Assembly: GCF_000518485.1 (NCBI RefSeq)
Contig: NZ_JADR01000001.1
Span: 248,001 to 312,000 of the forward strand
DNA length: 64,000 bases
Origin: Olleya marilimosa CAM030
GTDB lineage: Bacteria > Bacteroidota > Bacteroidia > Flavobacteriales > Flavobacteriaceae
Direction of reading: 5' to 3'
Below are positions 45,301 to 52,329 of this stretch, piece after piece. Under the pieces are notes generated by a model that was given only the letters and a program-made list of their open reading frames with translations, was not told where the DNA came from and made no database searches. Positions within the stretch are counted from its first letter, which is position 1; each line of letters starts with the position of its first letter. A program made the position numbers and the translations under genes.

Positions 45301-46997
45301 CTAGGATTTAAATTTATTGTAAAGCTTACTTTTTTTTGTTCAAGTACAGCCATTCCTGTTTCTGTAATAGGAGAAGAAATACTTGCAATATTAGACGATA
45401 TTGGAGTAACCGTTACAGTAAAATCGCTTGCTGTTTGTCCAATGCGTTCTATACCAAAATCTAGGCTGTTCCCGAATAGAGATGTAATGTTACTTTGTGT
45501 TAAATCGTGTAGTTTGGCATATTTCCCTCCGTAATAAGCAGTCGCTAAAGAGATACGCATAGATTGTTGTGCTATTGGAATGATGGTCGATGGAGTTGGC
45601 CAAAAACCTTCGCTTCCATGCTCTGGAGTAGTTGCAATAATACCTTGACCAGAACCTGTCGAGTTGTTATTGTCAGCAGCTCCACCCATCATCCAATCGT
45701 CAGGTAAACCGTTAGATTCGTAAAAAATAGTTGCTCCATAAAGGTATCTGTTATATCTGGTCATTTCTTCATGCCATCTGTAATACTCGTCTTCACGTCC
45801 TGTGCTAGCATTTGGTATTCCACCATAAGGATGAGGAACCGAGTTTGCATATGAGTGATTCCATACACCAGATTTGATATTTCTAGACGTAATAAAATCG
45901 ACCATAATTTGGGTTTCAGGCTCAGACTCAGGTGCAGGACCTCTATAGGTTCCGCTAGAAGCAGTTCCAGAGGATCCAATATTATTATAGGCCCAGAAGT
46001 AATCAAAGTTTCTATTTAAATCAACACCACGATTGCTACCAGTACCTCCTGTATTAGGTCTTAGATTTTTACGTTGTAGTCCTCCACCAGAAGGATTTAA
46101 GGTTTCATTCCAGCGTAACCCATCAGGATTTACAACTGGTACAAAATATAATTCGTTATTATCAACTAACTCTTTTATTGCAGGATCAGTGTCATAGTTT
46201 TCAATGATGTACCACATAAAATATATATTATTCATTAATGCACTTACCTCTCTAGAGTGGATCATTGATGTAAATAACATTTGTGGTTTAGAGCCTTCAG
46301 GACTTGTGCTTTCATCTCCAGTTATTCTTATGTAATAAATAGTTTCAGGATCCCAACGTGTAGATCCCACACCAGAGTAGGTTGTAGGTCCATTGTTTTG
46401 TTGATTAACATAGTTATTAGTTGGATTTCCCCATGTTTTTTGACCTGAAGAGGATGCATTAGCTTTAATAGATACAATGTCCAATTCGTTATCTTCAGAA
46501 TATTGACGCATATCATCTAACTCATCTTTCATTTCCTGAAAAGTTAGACATCCAGACATTGACCCAAGGTTAAAATTTTGAGGAACTGCAAAATCAATCT
46601 CATCGCATCCAGTGTATTGTATTATGTTGTCCATAACCACATTAGAAATAGAAGCTCTTTGATAATTTGCTGCACTAGCTTTAGCAGCATTTAATTGTGC
46701 TTGTGCTAATGGTAAATCTTTTTTGGCTCTTTGAACATAAAATTGTTCTAAGTTGTCAATTTCAATTGAAAAAGGGATATTACTTTGTTGTAACAGGTTT
46801 ATTTCGTCTTGAGAGATTTCAATTATTAAATCCTCGTTGTCATGTTTTGATCCACAACTTAAATCAATACCATGCGACGCAATTGTATTAATTATACTTT
46901 GATTTGGTTTTATGATTTTAACTCGTGAATGTTTTTCTTGTGAAAAAGAGAAGGTGCAAGTAAGTGTAATAAGAATAAGTAATGTAATTTTATTCAT
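42321..46997 (-). CDS. T9SS-secreted M14 zinc carboxypeptidase with fn3, MAM, HYR-like and calcium-binding modules
   Basis: A 1558-residue exported peptidase. Signal peptide is residues 1-20 (ending TFSFSQ). Peptidase M14 domain about 120-500: zinc ligands His247 and Glu250 (MIHSRE), Asn328-Arg329 (GVDLNRNF) and third zinc ligand His381 (WNHSY), with catalytic Glu459 (TTPEHGS). Fibronectin type III about 799-884; MAM about 885-1067; two Ig/HYR-like domains about 1075-1330 (IKPVFANVPENIVLTCG); a metal-binding repeat (YYADFDEDGFGD, DNTDCDDTNDTVYPGA) 1400-1462; T9SS type A sorting domain from about 1475 (VVSPNPFNAFIDI). It should degrade proteins or peptides outside the cell. A degenerate palindromic element is at 44918-44936. 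Confidence 0.9.
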   Translation of the reverse strand: MNKITLLILITLTCTFSFSQEKHSRVKIIKPNQSIINTIASHGIDLSCGSKHDNEDLIIEISQDEINLLQQSNIPFSIEIDNLEQFYVQRAKKDLPLAQAQLNAAKASAANYQRASISNVVMDNIIQYTGCDEIDFAVPQNFNLGSMSGCLTFQEMKDELDDMRQYSEDNELDIVSIKANASSSGQKTWGNPTNNYVNQQNNGPTTYSGVGSTRWDPETIYYIRITGDESTSPEGSKPQMLFTSMIHSREVSALMNNIYFMWYIIENYDTDPAIKELVDNNELYFVPVVNPDGLRWNETLNPSGGGLQRKNLRPNTGGTGSNRGVDLNRNFDYFWAYNNIGSSGTASSGTYRGPAPESEPETQIMVDFITSRNIKSGVWNHSYANSVPHPYGGIPNASTGREDEYYRWHEEMTRYNRYLYGATIFYESNGLPDDWMMGGAADNNNSTGSGQGIIATTPEHGSEGFWPTPSTIIPIAQQSMRISLATAYYGGKYAKLHDLTQSNITSLFGNSLDFGIERIGQTASDFTVTVTPISSNIASISSPITETGMAVLEQKKVSFTINLNPSISPNERIVYNVKLSNDFGVIYEAVYEKYYQPNILFQHNPDTDGLTGWTQTGGWTTTTNSYDGSSAISTGSYTANASKTLTTTNSYDFSNSDEVTIQFYSKWDIERNYDFAEVLASPDGGSSWISLCGNYTKPNATSATTSHDNKSNTYANYQANSAGQIYDGDRMDNWVMEEFSIDSDYASILNSDNVKIRFNFRTDALNVNENYSTTNDGFFIDDFKIIGITYACEPTVPTNVTVTNITTATAEVNWDAGVLASYDLRYRETGSGSAGWTTITDIATNNYTIYGLNEATDYDVRVRTKCTSSNSNYSAITNFTTTTSAPCTGTAIATFPYTESFENTLGVWTDQTSPTDDFDWTIKLQEGDGNSTPSTGTGPSIASDGTYFIYIEASDPNFPSKTASLLSPCIDFSDRENASFTFDYHMFGAFIGVLTVDVSTDNGASYVTLSDYTLSGSQQASHTEAWKTQIVDLSSFDGQVIKLRLSATTSSNAVDGWSGDIAIDKIGITSDVASSAPPVANCQNINVQLDATGNATITASQIDNGSTDDVAITTYSIDIDTFDCSNVGTPVTVTLTVEDADGQTDTCTATVTVLDQIKPVFANVPENIVLTCGTNNPTWTDPTVTDNCDNTLTANRTDATGLNSGDTFPNGITTISYNVTDGSGNTETASFTVNIVVDNTNPVANTQNINVQLDQDGNATITPADVNNGSTDDCAIASYSLSQTNFDCSNIGENTVTLTVTDTNANIDTATATVTILQQDAPATACYETATYNSSTCTWDVTGTPPEPIITNVSICSNETYTWSVNSVTYNGADGDTSVTVTGSGCDADQTLNITVTPATNTYYADFDEDGFGDASNSILTCTQPIGYVTDNTDCDDTNDTVYPGATEIPQNGIDEDCNGSDETETLGVTEFANDNIVVSPNPFNAFIDIKLPTRLNNETISVSIFDLNGRVIYNKITQPTNGKIRLNQLESLEQAPYFLRISDSKNTFIQTQKLIKF

Positions 46998-47489
46998 TGT
47001 TGTTGGTTTGAGGTGTAAAGGATTTTATAATTAGACCGCTAAACTAAGAAAAATATTACGAAATAACTCTTTTAAGTGCATAAAAATACGATAAAATACA
47101 CGTTTTAGTGTTAAAATATTGAAAATAAGCGATTTACAAAAAGCATTTTTTATCGATAAAGTGTAAAAATTTGTAAAAATATTCGATAAACTGCAATTTT
47201 TGTTAACTTAATTTTATAATTGTGTCTTAAAAACTCATGATTTTTGGATAAAAAGTAAGAGGTTTCTTTACTTTTTTACAGCCTTTTTTTTTTTGATTCA
47301 GTTGAAATGTTAAGTAGTATTTAGTTAACCTTAATTTTTTAGTCTATTTAATAAATCTTTTATGAACAAATTTGTAATATCACGTAATACCGTTAGATTA
47401 ATATGTGTTAAAAACTCAATTTTGTAGATAAATGTTGTTATTATCATTGTAATTAGTCGTTTACAGATTTACTTGTTTGCTTTTTTAGC
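46998..47489. other. AT-rich intergenic region without a gene
   Basis: About 490 bases with no plausible coding frame. It holds the 5' upstream region of the M14 gene. Imperfect direct repeats (TCGATAAAGTG at 47153 and TCGATAAACTG at 47183, 30 bases apart) are the only structure I see. Confidence 0.6.
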
Positions 47490-47524
47490 ATAAAAAAAGG
47501 TGTTTTACGCTTGTAAACACCTTG
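47490..47524 (-). terminator. Terminator of the GNAT acetyltransferase gene
   Basis: Stem AAGGTGTTT / AAACACCTT with T-rich flank on the minus strand. Confidence 0.75.
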
Positions 47525-47547
47525 TGGTTATAGTTAAAAAATTGTAA

Positions 47548-48063
47548 TTAATACTCTAAAAACATAACGTGATTAGGATTACTATGTGTTTTTGAAATAT
47601 TAAAATTATAAGCACCAGCTATTTTAAAGCCCATTTTATTATAAAACTGAATGGCTTTTTTGTTTTCTACCCATACGACTAACCATAATCCATTTTGATT
47701 ATGTTGCTTAGAGAGTGCAATATTAAAATCCAATAATTTAACGCCTAATTGTTTACCTTGAAACGCCTCTAAGAGGTAAATTCTGTCTAATTTGGAGATG
47801 TTTTCGTTGCTAATATTTGCGTTAGGCGTTTGTAGTTGGATTTTAGAAAATCCAGCCAATTGGTTATCGTAATACAATAAATGGTATAATGCCTTTTTGT
47901 TTTCAAACTCTTTAAAAATAGTGTCTGTATTGTAGGTGTTTAAAATAAAACGATCAATATCTTCCTTTGGCGCACTGTTACCATGAGACTCTCTAAAAGT
48001 CTGTTGTCCTAATGTTGCAATTATATCTGAATCTTCAGAAGTTGCCTTTATAATTTTAATCAT
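47548..48063 (-). CDS. GNAT family N-acetyltransferase
   Basis: A 171-residue acetyl-CoA-dependent acetyltransferase. GNAT motif A is visible as LDRIYLLEAFQGKQLGVKLLDFNIALSKQ (the Q-x-x-G/A-like acetyl-CoA loop) and the C-terminal LWLVVWVENKKAIQFYNKMGFKIAGAYNFNI gives the motif B. Substrate unknown. Flanked by long intergenic regions, so it is transcribed alone; its own terminator is downstream. Confidence 0.85.
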   Translation of the reverse strand: MIKIIKATSEDSDIIATLGQQTFRESHGNSAPKEDIDRFILNTYNTDTIFKEFENKKALYHLLYYDNQLAGFSKIQLQTPNANISNENISKLDRIYLLEAFQGKQLGVKLLDFNIALSKQHNQNGLWLVVWVENKKAIQFYNKMGFKIAGAYNFNISKTHSNPNHVMFLEY

Positions 48064-48527
48064 TGATCTTAAAATACTAAGTTGTAGTGTGTATTATTTT
48101 TTTTCCAAAATTAGGTGTTTATGTTTTATGTACGTTAAAATATTAATTCAGAATTAATGTGTTAAGGTGAATTATTTAAATATTAATTAAAAGCTGTCTT
48201 TGCCTTAATTCTATTTTTAAAAGAGATTGTTATCTTTTCCAGATGAATGACCATTAGTTAAATCAAACAGGGTTATTGCATTTTACAAAATAGTACAATC
48301 AAAAATAATGTTTGGTTTAGAATAATACTTTAGGTGTTTTTAATAAAGAAATTAGCGTCTTAAATTGAAGTTATAATATCTGTATTTAATTTTTTGCTGC
48401 AGGATATAAAGTAGTTCAATTTTTTATATCATGCTATTGGATTTCATACAATTATAAATACCGTATTTATAAAATAAAAGTTCGACTTTAGATAGATTTA
48501 AGACAGACTATCAAATCTTAATAAATA
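48064..48527. other. Intergenic region without a recognisable gene
   Basis: About 460 AT-rich bases with stop codons in all frames. No tRNA, strong hairpin or clear repeat is seen. It probably contains the upstream region of the GNAT gene. Confidence 0.5.
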
Positions 48528-49859
48528 TTACTTTAAAACGCTACGCAATATCTTCCAAACATCAAAGTTTTCTTTTTGTGGGATCAAAAAGGTTTCTAAA
48601 TCTTCAGGATTATTGATTTGTTCAGACTTGTCAATAAAGCCATAGCCTAAGTAGATATTATCTTTAATTAACACAAATGCTTCTTCTTGATTATGTCTGC
48701 CTTTTTGTTTTAAAACTACGTTTTCCTTGTTATTATTAATGTAATCAATTGCTGAGGAGACACGTAAATTATAATCAGTTACACTTTCTTGGTTTGCGCA
48801 AACACCTTTACAAGTTGTTATTTTATAATGCGAACATTGTACAACACCATCTTGTAAATGGCAAAATTTTGGGCATAACGCAAACTTTGTGCAAAGTTGT
48901 TCTAGATACAGCCTACAATCCGTAACATTAGAAAATGTTTCAATTGGATTTGGGGTAGCCTTTAATGTATTATACGCTAGGTGTGTAATGCCTTGTCTAT
49001 CTTCGTAATTAAAAATAGCATAGGCTTTTGGAGTTCGTTTGGATACGACGTTATATTCTGGATAGTGCTGCTTAATTGCTGCATCTTCCATTAATAATGC
49101 AATAAGCTCACTTCCTGATAACTCAAAGTCTATATCAGCAGTATTGCGACATAGGTCTAAGGATTTTTGCGCTTTACTGTAAAAGTGACTTAAAACACGT
49201 TTTTTAATGTCTTTAGCTTTGCCTATATATATAATCTCTCCTTTTTTATTTTTAAAATAATATATACCAGCCGAATTAGGTAATTTATTAAAAACAGAGG
49301 TAGGTAAGTGGGAAGGTAAGGTAGCTTCTTTAGATGATTTTTTCAAGAAATCAGCAAATACTTTATCTGCTGCTTCTTGATTAAGTAACATTTCAAATAA
49401 AATAACGGTTGCTTCTGCGTCACCTCTTGCTCTGTGTCTGTCTACAATAGTAATGTCTAAAGACTTGCATAATTTTCCTAAGCTATACGATTTATGACCT
49501 GGTAATAGCTTTCGTGATAAACGGACAGTACATAGTTTTTTTCTATTAAAATCAATATCTAAAGCCTTAAATTCATTTCTAATAACATTATAGTCAAAAT
49601 TAACATTATGCGCTACAAAAGTAGTGCCTTCAGTTATAGCTAAAATATCATTTGCCACTTCTGCAAACGTAGGAGCATCCGCAACTGTAGCGTTATCAAT
49701 ACCTGTTAAAGACGTAATGTAATCTGGTATATATACTTCTGGATTAACTAGAGAGGTAAACTCGTCAATTACCTGTGTGCCATCATATTTAAAAACAGAG
49801 ATTTCGGTAATTTTGTTGCTTTTACCACTAGTCTCAACATCAATAATAGTATATATCAT
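48528..49859 (-). CDS. DEDDh 3'-5' exonuclease fused to a GIY-YIG (UvrC-N-like) nuclease
   Basis: A 443-residue two-nuclease fusion. Residues 1-165 form a DnaQ-type DEDDh exonuclease: Asp7-Glu9 (IIDVETSG), Asp89 (HNVNFDYN), His142 and Asp147 (RHRARGDAEAT). Residues about 195-275 form a GIY-YIG endonuclease as in UvrC/Cho (AGIYYFKNKKGEIIYIGKAKDIKKR, then SELIALLMEDAAIKQHYPEYN). A Cys-containing C-terminal part (CPKFCHLQDG..TCKGVCANQ) could bind metal. Such fusions exist in Bacteroidota and Actinobacteria, probably in DNA repair. The start overlaps the repressor gene's stop by four bases (ATGA), so the two are translationally coupled. Confidence 0.85.
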   Translation of the reverse strand: MIYTIIDVETSGKSNKITEISVFKYDGTQVIDEFTSLVNPEVYIPDYITSLTGIDNATVADAPTFAEVANDILAITEGTTFVAHNVNFDYNVIRNEFKALDIDFNRKKLCTVRLSRKLLPGHKSYSLGKLCKSLDITIVDRHRARGDAEATVILFEMLLNQEAADKVFADFLKKSSKEATLPSHLPTSVFNKLPNSAGIYYFKNKKGEIIYIGKAKDIKKRVLSHFYSKAQKSLDLCRNTADIDFELSGSELIALLMEDAAIKQHYPEYNVVSKRTPKAYAIFNYEDRQGITHLAYNTLKATPNPIETFSNVTDCRLYLEQLCTKFALCPKFCHLQDGVVQCSHYKITTCKGVCANQESVTDYNLRVSSAIDYINNNKENVVLKQKGRHNQEEAFVLIKDNIYLGYGFIDKSEQINNPEDLETFLIPQKENFDVWKILRSVLK

Positions 49860-50629
49860 TTTATAGACTTCTCTAAAGCTTTTAATTCGACACCCAACTC
49901 ATTAAACATACCCAGAATGCTACTAATTTTTAATTCTTCTTGTGTGTATTCTTGTGTATTAATACTGCAAGTAAATTCCCAAATTTCTAGGACTTCATCT
50001 ATTGGTACACTATAATCATTATAGGTTTTATTGTCTGACATTAGTAATAATGAGTTGTTTAAATCAATAGTATTATTCACGCGTTTATAAACCATACCAT
50101 CATTTAAAGTCACCAGTACGTAGGTGCGACCACTTTTAATTTCGCTTCTATCTTCTACAAAACGACCAATTACAAACGAGCCATCCTTCATTGGTAACAT
50201 GGAGTCTCCTTTAATAGGAAATGCACGATGTTTTCCTGTAGGAAGAAAAGGCAATTTTATTTTTTGAAGTTGCTCAATATATTCGGGATCGTCATATCCT
50301 GCTAAATATCCAGCCGAAGCTTTGGTAGGTACAATTTCTATTAAATTTTCATTATCATCATCAACTGTAATTGGAAACAAGACACGCTGATTCTTTAATT
50401 GTATAAACGAGAAGTCTTTGGTTTTAGTCAAATCGTTACGCAGTAAAATATCTATAGGTGTTTTATAATAATCCGAAAACGCAATTAAAAATTCAATAGT
50501 TGGTGCAGAACGGTTTTCTTCGTAGGACCCAATTCGGGATCTGGTAACATTTAACTCTTCGGCAAGTCTCTCTTGAGATAGCTTTTTAAGTTTTCTTAAA
50601 TGTTTTATATTGGTAGCGATGTAATTCAT
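49856..50629 (-). CDS. XRE-S24 (LexA/CI-like) autocleavable repressor
   Basis: A 257-residue regulator. Residues 1-65 form an HTH_XRE domain (LSQERLAEELNVTRSRIGSYEENRSAP). Residues about 95-220 form a peptidase S24 domain with all residues for self-cleavage: the Ala106-Gly107 bond (TKASAGY), catalytic Ser143 (IKGDSMLP) and Lys182 (DGMVYKRV). The G-to-S and S-to-K spacings (36 and 39) resemble LexA. This suggests cleavage when RecA filaments form, releasing a damage response. Downstream it overlaps the exonuclease/GIY-YIG gene. A 12-bp inverted repeat covers its promoter, consistent with autoregulation. Confidence 0.85.
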   Translation of the reverse strand: MNYIATNIKHLRKLKKLSQERLAEELNVTRSRIGSYEENRSAPTIEFLIAFSDYYKTPIDILLRNDLTKTKDFSFIQLKNQRVLFPITVDDDNENLIEIVPTKASAGYLAGYDDPEYIEQLQKIKLPFLPTGKHRAFPIKGDSMLPMKDGSFVIGRFVEDRSEIKSGRTYVLVTLNDGMVYKRVNNTIDLNNSLLLMSDNKTYNDYSVPIDEVLEIWEFTCSINTQEYTQEELKISSILGMFNELGVELKALEKSIK

Positions 50630-50633
50630 AGTG

Positions 50634-50668
50634 CTACAAATATAGGCAATATTAGGCTGTATTTGTAG
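50634..50668 (-). promoter_or_regulatory. Probable repressor operator: 12-bp inverted repeat over the promoter
   Basis: Arms CTACAAATATAG (50634-50645) and CTGTATTTGTAG (50657-50668), 11-base spacer, one mismatch. The left arm contains the -7 box TATATTTG (minus strand, 50644-50637), eight bases before the repressor ATG; the right arm falls on the -33 region. A dimer binding here would block transcription. Confidence 0.65.
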
Positions 50669-50717
50669 TTTTGATTTAAATTAACACTAATTATTTATAC
50701 CAAAATTATACTTAAAA

Positions 50718-50753
50718 TCGTATGCACTATCGTATTCACTTTCGTATGCAAAT
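50718..50753. repeat. Three 12-bp direct repeats upstream of the repressor gene
   Basis: TCGTATGCACTA, TCGTATTCACTT and TCGTATGCAAAT start at 50718, 50730 and 50742, exactly 12 bases apart. They lie ~90 bases upstream of the repressor start, between it and the tRNA terminator. Possible regulator-binding iterons. Confidence 0.6.
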
Positions 50754-50778
50754 GTAATAATCTGTTTAAAATTAAGCA

Positions 50779-50809
50779 TAAAAAAAACGGTTTAGAAGAC
50801 TAAACCGTT
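50779..50809 (-). terminator. Terminator of tRNA-Met
   Basis: Stem AACGGTTTA / TAAACCGTT with a six-base loop and a run of T on the minus strand. Confidence 0.8.
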
Positions 50810-50831
50810 GATTTTTAATGTATAAATTTTG

Positions 50832-50905
50832 TAGCGAGAACGAGATTTGAACTCGTGACCTCTGGGTTATGAATCCAACGCTCTAACCAACTGAGCTACC
50901 TCGCC
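50832..50905 (-). tRNA. tRNA-Met (anticodon CAU)
   Basis: On the minus strand the cloverleaf reads GGCGAGG (acceptor), D arm GCTC..GAGC, anticodon loop TTCATAA, T arm ACGAG-TTCAAAT-CTCGT and acceptor TCTCGCT, discriminator A. The CCA is not encoded. Anticodon CAU; it is not the initiator (no C1-A72-type features seen and no GGG/CCC anticodon stem). A tRNA-Ile2 modified at C34 cannot be excluded. Confidence 0.92.
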
Positions 50906-50920
50906 ATAATTTTGAGAGTG

Positions 50921-50951
50921 CAAATATAAAAACATTATTCGTGTTAGCAAA
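50921..50951 (-). promoter_or_regulatory. Promoter of tRNA-Met
   Basis: Minus strand TTTG (50951-50948), 19-base spacer, TATATTTG (50928-50921). It is a perfect Bacteroidota consensus, with transcription expected 5-10 bases before the mature 5' end. Confidence 0.85.
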
Positions 50952-51047
50952 CAATATTTCAAATAAAAATTTTTATTTGAAATATTTTCTAAACTTATTA
51001 ATTAATGTATATATTGGACAAAATAAATATTACAAGACTACAATTAA

Positions 51048-51434
51048 ATGGAAGATAAAATTAAGTACGAGATGGAGTTTGTTGTACATGCTTCACCATC
51101 ATTACTATACCAATATATATCGACACCTTCAGGGTTGTCGGAGTGGTTTGCTGATAATGTAAATTCTAGAGGAGAATTATATAAATTTATTTGGGATGGT
51201 TCTGAGGAGCAGGCTAAATTAGTTACAAAAAAATCCGGTGAACGTATTAAGTTTAAATGGTTAGCGGATGAAGATGAGCCATATTTTTTCGAAATAAAAA
51301 TTCAAGTTGATGAAATAACAAAAGATGTATCCATAATTATTACAGACTTTGCAGAAGAAGATGAGGTTGATGAAGCTAAAATGTTATGGACTAATCAAAT
51401 TTCTGATTTAAAACAAGTATTAGGTTCTGCATAA
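51048..51434 (+). CDS. START-like (START_2) domain protein
   Basis: A 128-residue cytosolic protein of the START/Bet v1-like fold found in Bacteroidota. Features: KIKYEMEFVVHASPSLLYQYISTPSGLSEWFADNVNSRGE at the start, FIWDGSEEQAKLV, and the C-terminal helix DEAKMLWTNQISDLKQVLG. The fold makes a hydrophobic cavity, but the ligand is unknown. It is followed by a terminator hairpin that abuts the next gene's ATG. Confidence 0.85.
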   Translation: MEDKIKYEMEFVVHASPSLLYQYISTPSGLSEWFADNVNSRGELYKFIWDGSEEQAKLVTKKSGERIKFKWLADEDEPYFFEIKIQVDEITKDVSIIITDFAEEDEVDEAKMLWTNQISDLKQVLGSA

Positions 51435-51452
51435 AAATAAATACATTTAAAG

Positions 51453-51460
51453 TATATTTG
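51453..51460 (+). promoter_or_regulatory. Possible -7 promoter box for the aminotransferase gene
   Basis: TATATTTG (TAnnTTTG) directly before the terminator hairpin at 51460-51486. No clear TTTG is found 19-20 bases upstream, so it is a weak call. Confidence 0.4.
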
Positions 51461-51486
51461 TCCCATTGAAAAATGGGACTTTTTTT
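51460..51486 (+). terminator. Terminator hairpin abutting the aminotransferase start codon
   Basis: Stem GTCCCATT / AATGGGAC (51460-51467, 51472-51479), 4-base loop, then seven T. The ATG at 51487 follows immediately. Confidence 0.75.
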
Positions 51487-52329
51487 ATGATAAATTTTAA
51501 CGGTAAACTTCAAGAAAATAATTTAGTAATTTCTAATAATAATCGTGGGTATTCTTATGGAGATGGACTTTTTGAAACTATAAAAGCTGTTCACGGTAAA
51601 TTATTATTTTTTGAGGATCATTATTTTAGATTAATGGCATCCATGCGTATAATGCGAATGCAAATACCTATGGATTTTACGATGGAATTTATTGAAGAGC
51701 AAATTGTAAACACCTTAGAAGCAAACAACTTAAAAACACAATCTGCTCGTGTTAAAATCCAAATTGATAGAGTAGAAGGTGGATTGTATTTACCTGAGGA
51801 TAATAATATTAACTTTATAATTAGTGTTAAAAAGATAGATAGTGATTTTTATCTTTTAAACGATAATAATTATGAGGTAGACTTGTATAAAGACCATTAT
51901 TTATCTCCAAGCTTATTGACAACACTTAAGTCAAATAATAAAGCTTTAAATGTAATAGGAAGCATTTATGCAAGAGAAAATAAATTAGATAACTGTTTGT
52001 TAATTAATACCAATAAAAGTGTTGTAGAAGCCTTAAATGGAAATTTATTTTTAGTAAAAGGAAATATAATTAAAACACCACCATTAAGTGATGGCTGTTT
52101 AAAAGGTATTTTAAGAAAGCAATTAGTAGATATAATTAAACTGTTACCAGATTATACGATTGAGGAAGCCTCTATTTCTCCTTTTGAGCTTCAAAAGGCA
52201 GATGAATTGTTTATAACAAATGTTATTAAAGGCATACAACCTATTACTAAGTACAGAAAAAAGGTGTTTAAAAATGAGGTCGCTAAAATGTTATTACAAA
52301 AACTTAACGTTAAAGTTAGAATAGGCTAA
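51487..52329 (+). CDS. Class IV aminotransferase (PabC/IlvE-like fold)
   Basis: A 280-residue PLP enzyme of fold type IV. Motifs: MINFNGKLQENNLVISNNNRGYSYGDGLFETIK at the N terminus, a PLP-lysine candidate in LKSNNKALNVIGSIYARE, and the pyruvate/PLP phosphate region SVVEALNGNLFLVKG and TPPLSDGCLKGILR. It resembles 4-amino-4-deoxychorismate lyase or branched-chain aminotransferase; the exact substrate is not clear. The start is the ATG at 51487, not the TTG seven codons upstream, which lies in the hairpin. The stop overlaps the convergent YqgE gene by four bases. Confidence 0.82.
   Translation: MINFNGKLQENNLVISNNNRGYSYGDGLFETIKAVHGKLLFFEDHYFRLMASMRIMRMQIPMDFTMEFIEEQIVNTLEANNLKTQSARVKIQIDRVEGGLYLPEDNNINFIISVKKIDSDFYLLNDNNYEVDLYKDHYLSPSLLTTLKSNNKALNVIGSIYARENKLDNCLLINTNKSVVEALNGNLFLVKGNIIKTPPLSDGCLKGILRKQLVDIIKLLPDYTIEEASISPFELQKADELFITNVIKGIQPITKYRKKVFKNEVAKMLLQKLNVKVRIG

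Noticed and set aside
50941-51162. Reading frame overlapping the start of the START_2 gene
   Set aside because: It runs in a different frame across the 5' region of a clear family member and has no recognisable product.
51466-51486. TTG start seven codons upstream of the aminotransferase
   Set aside because: The bases form a terminator stem and T-run; family proteins start at MINFNGKL.
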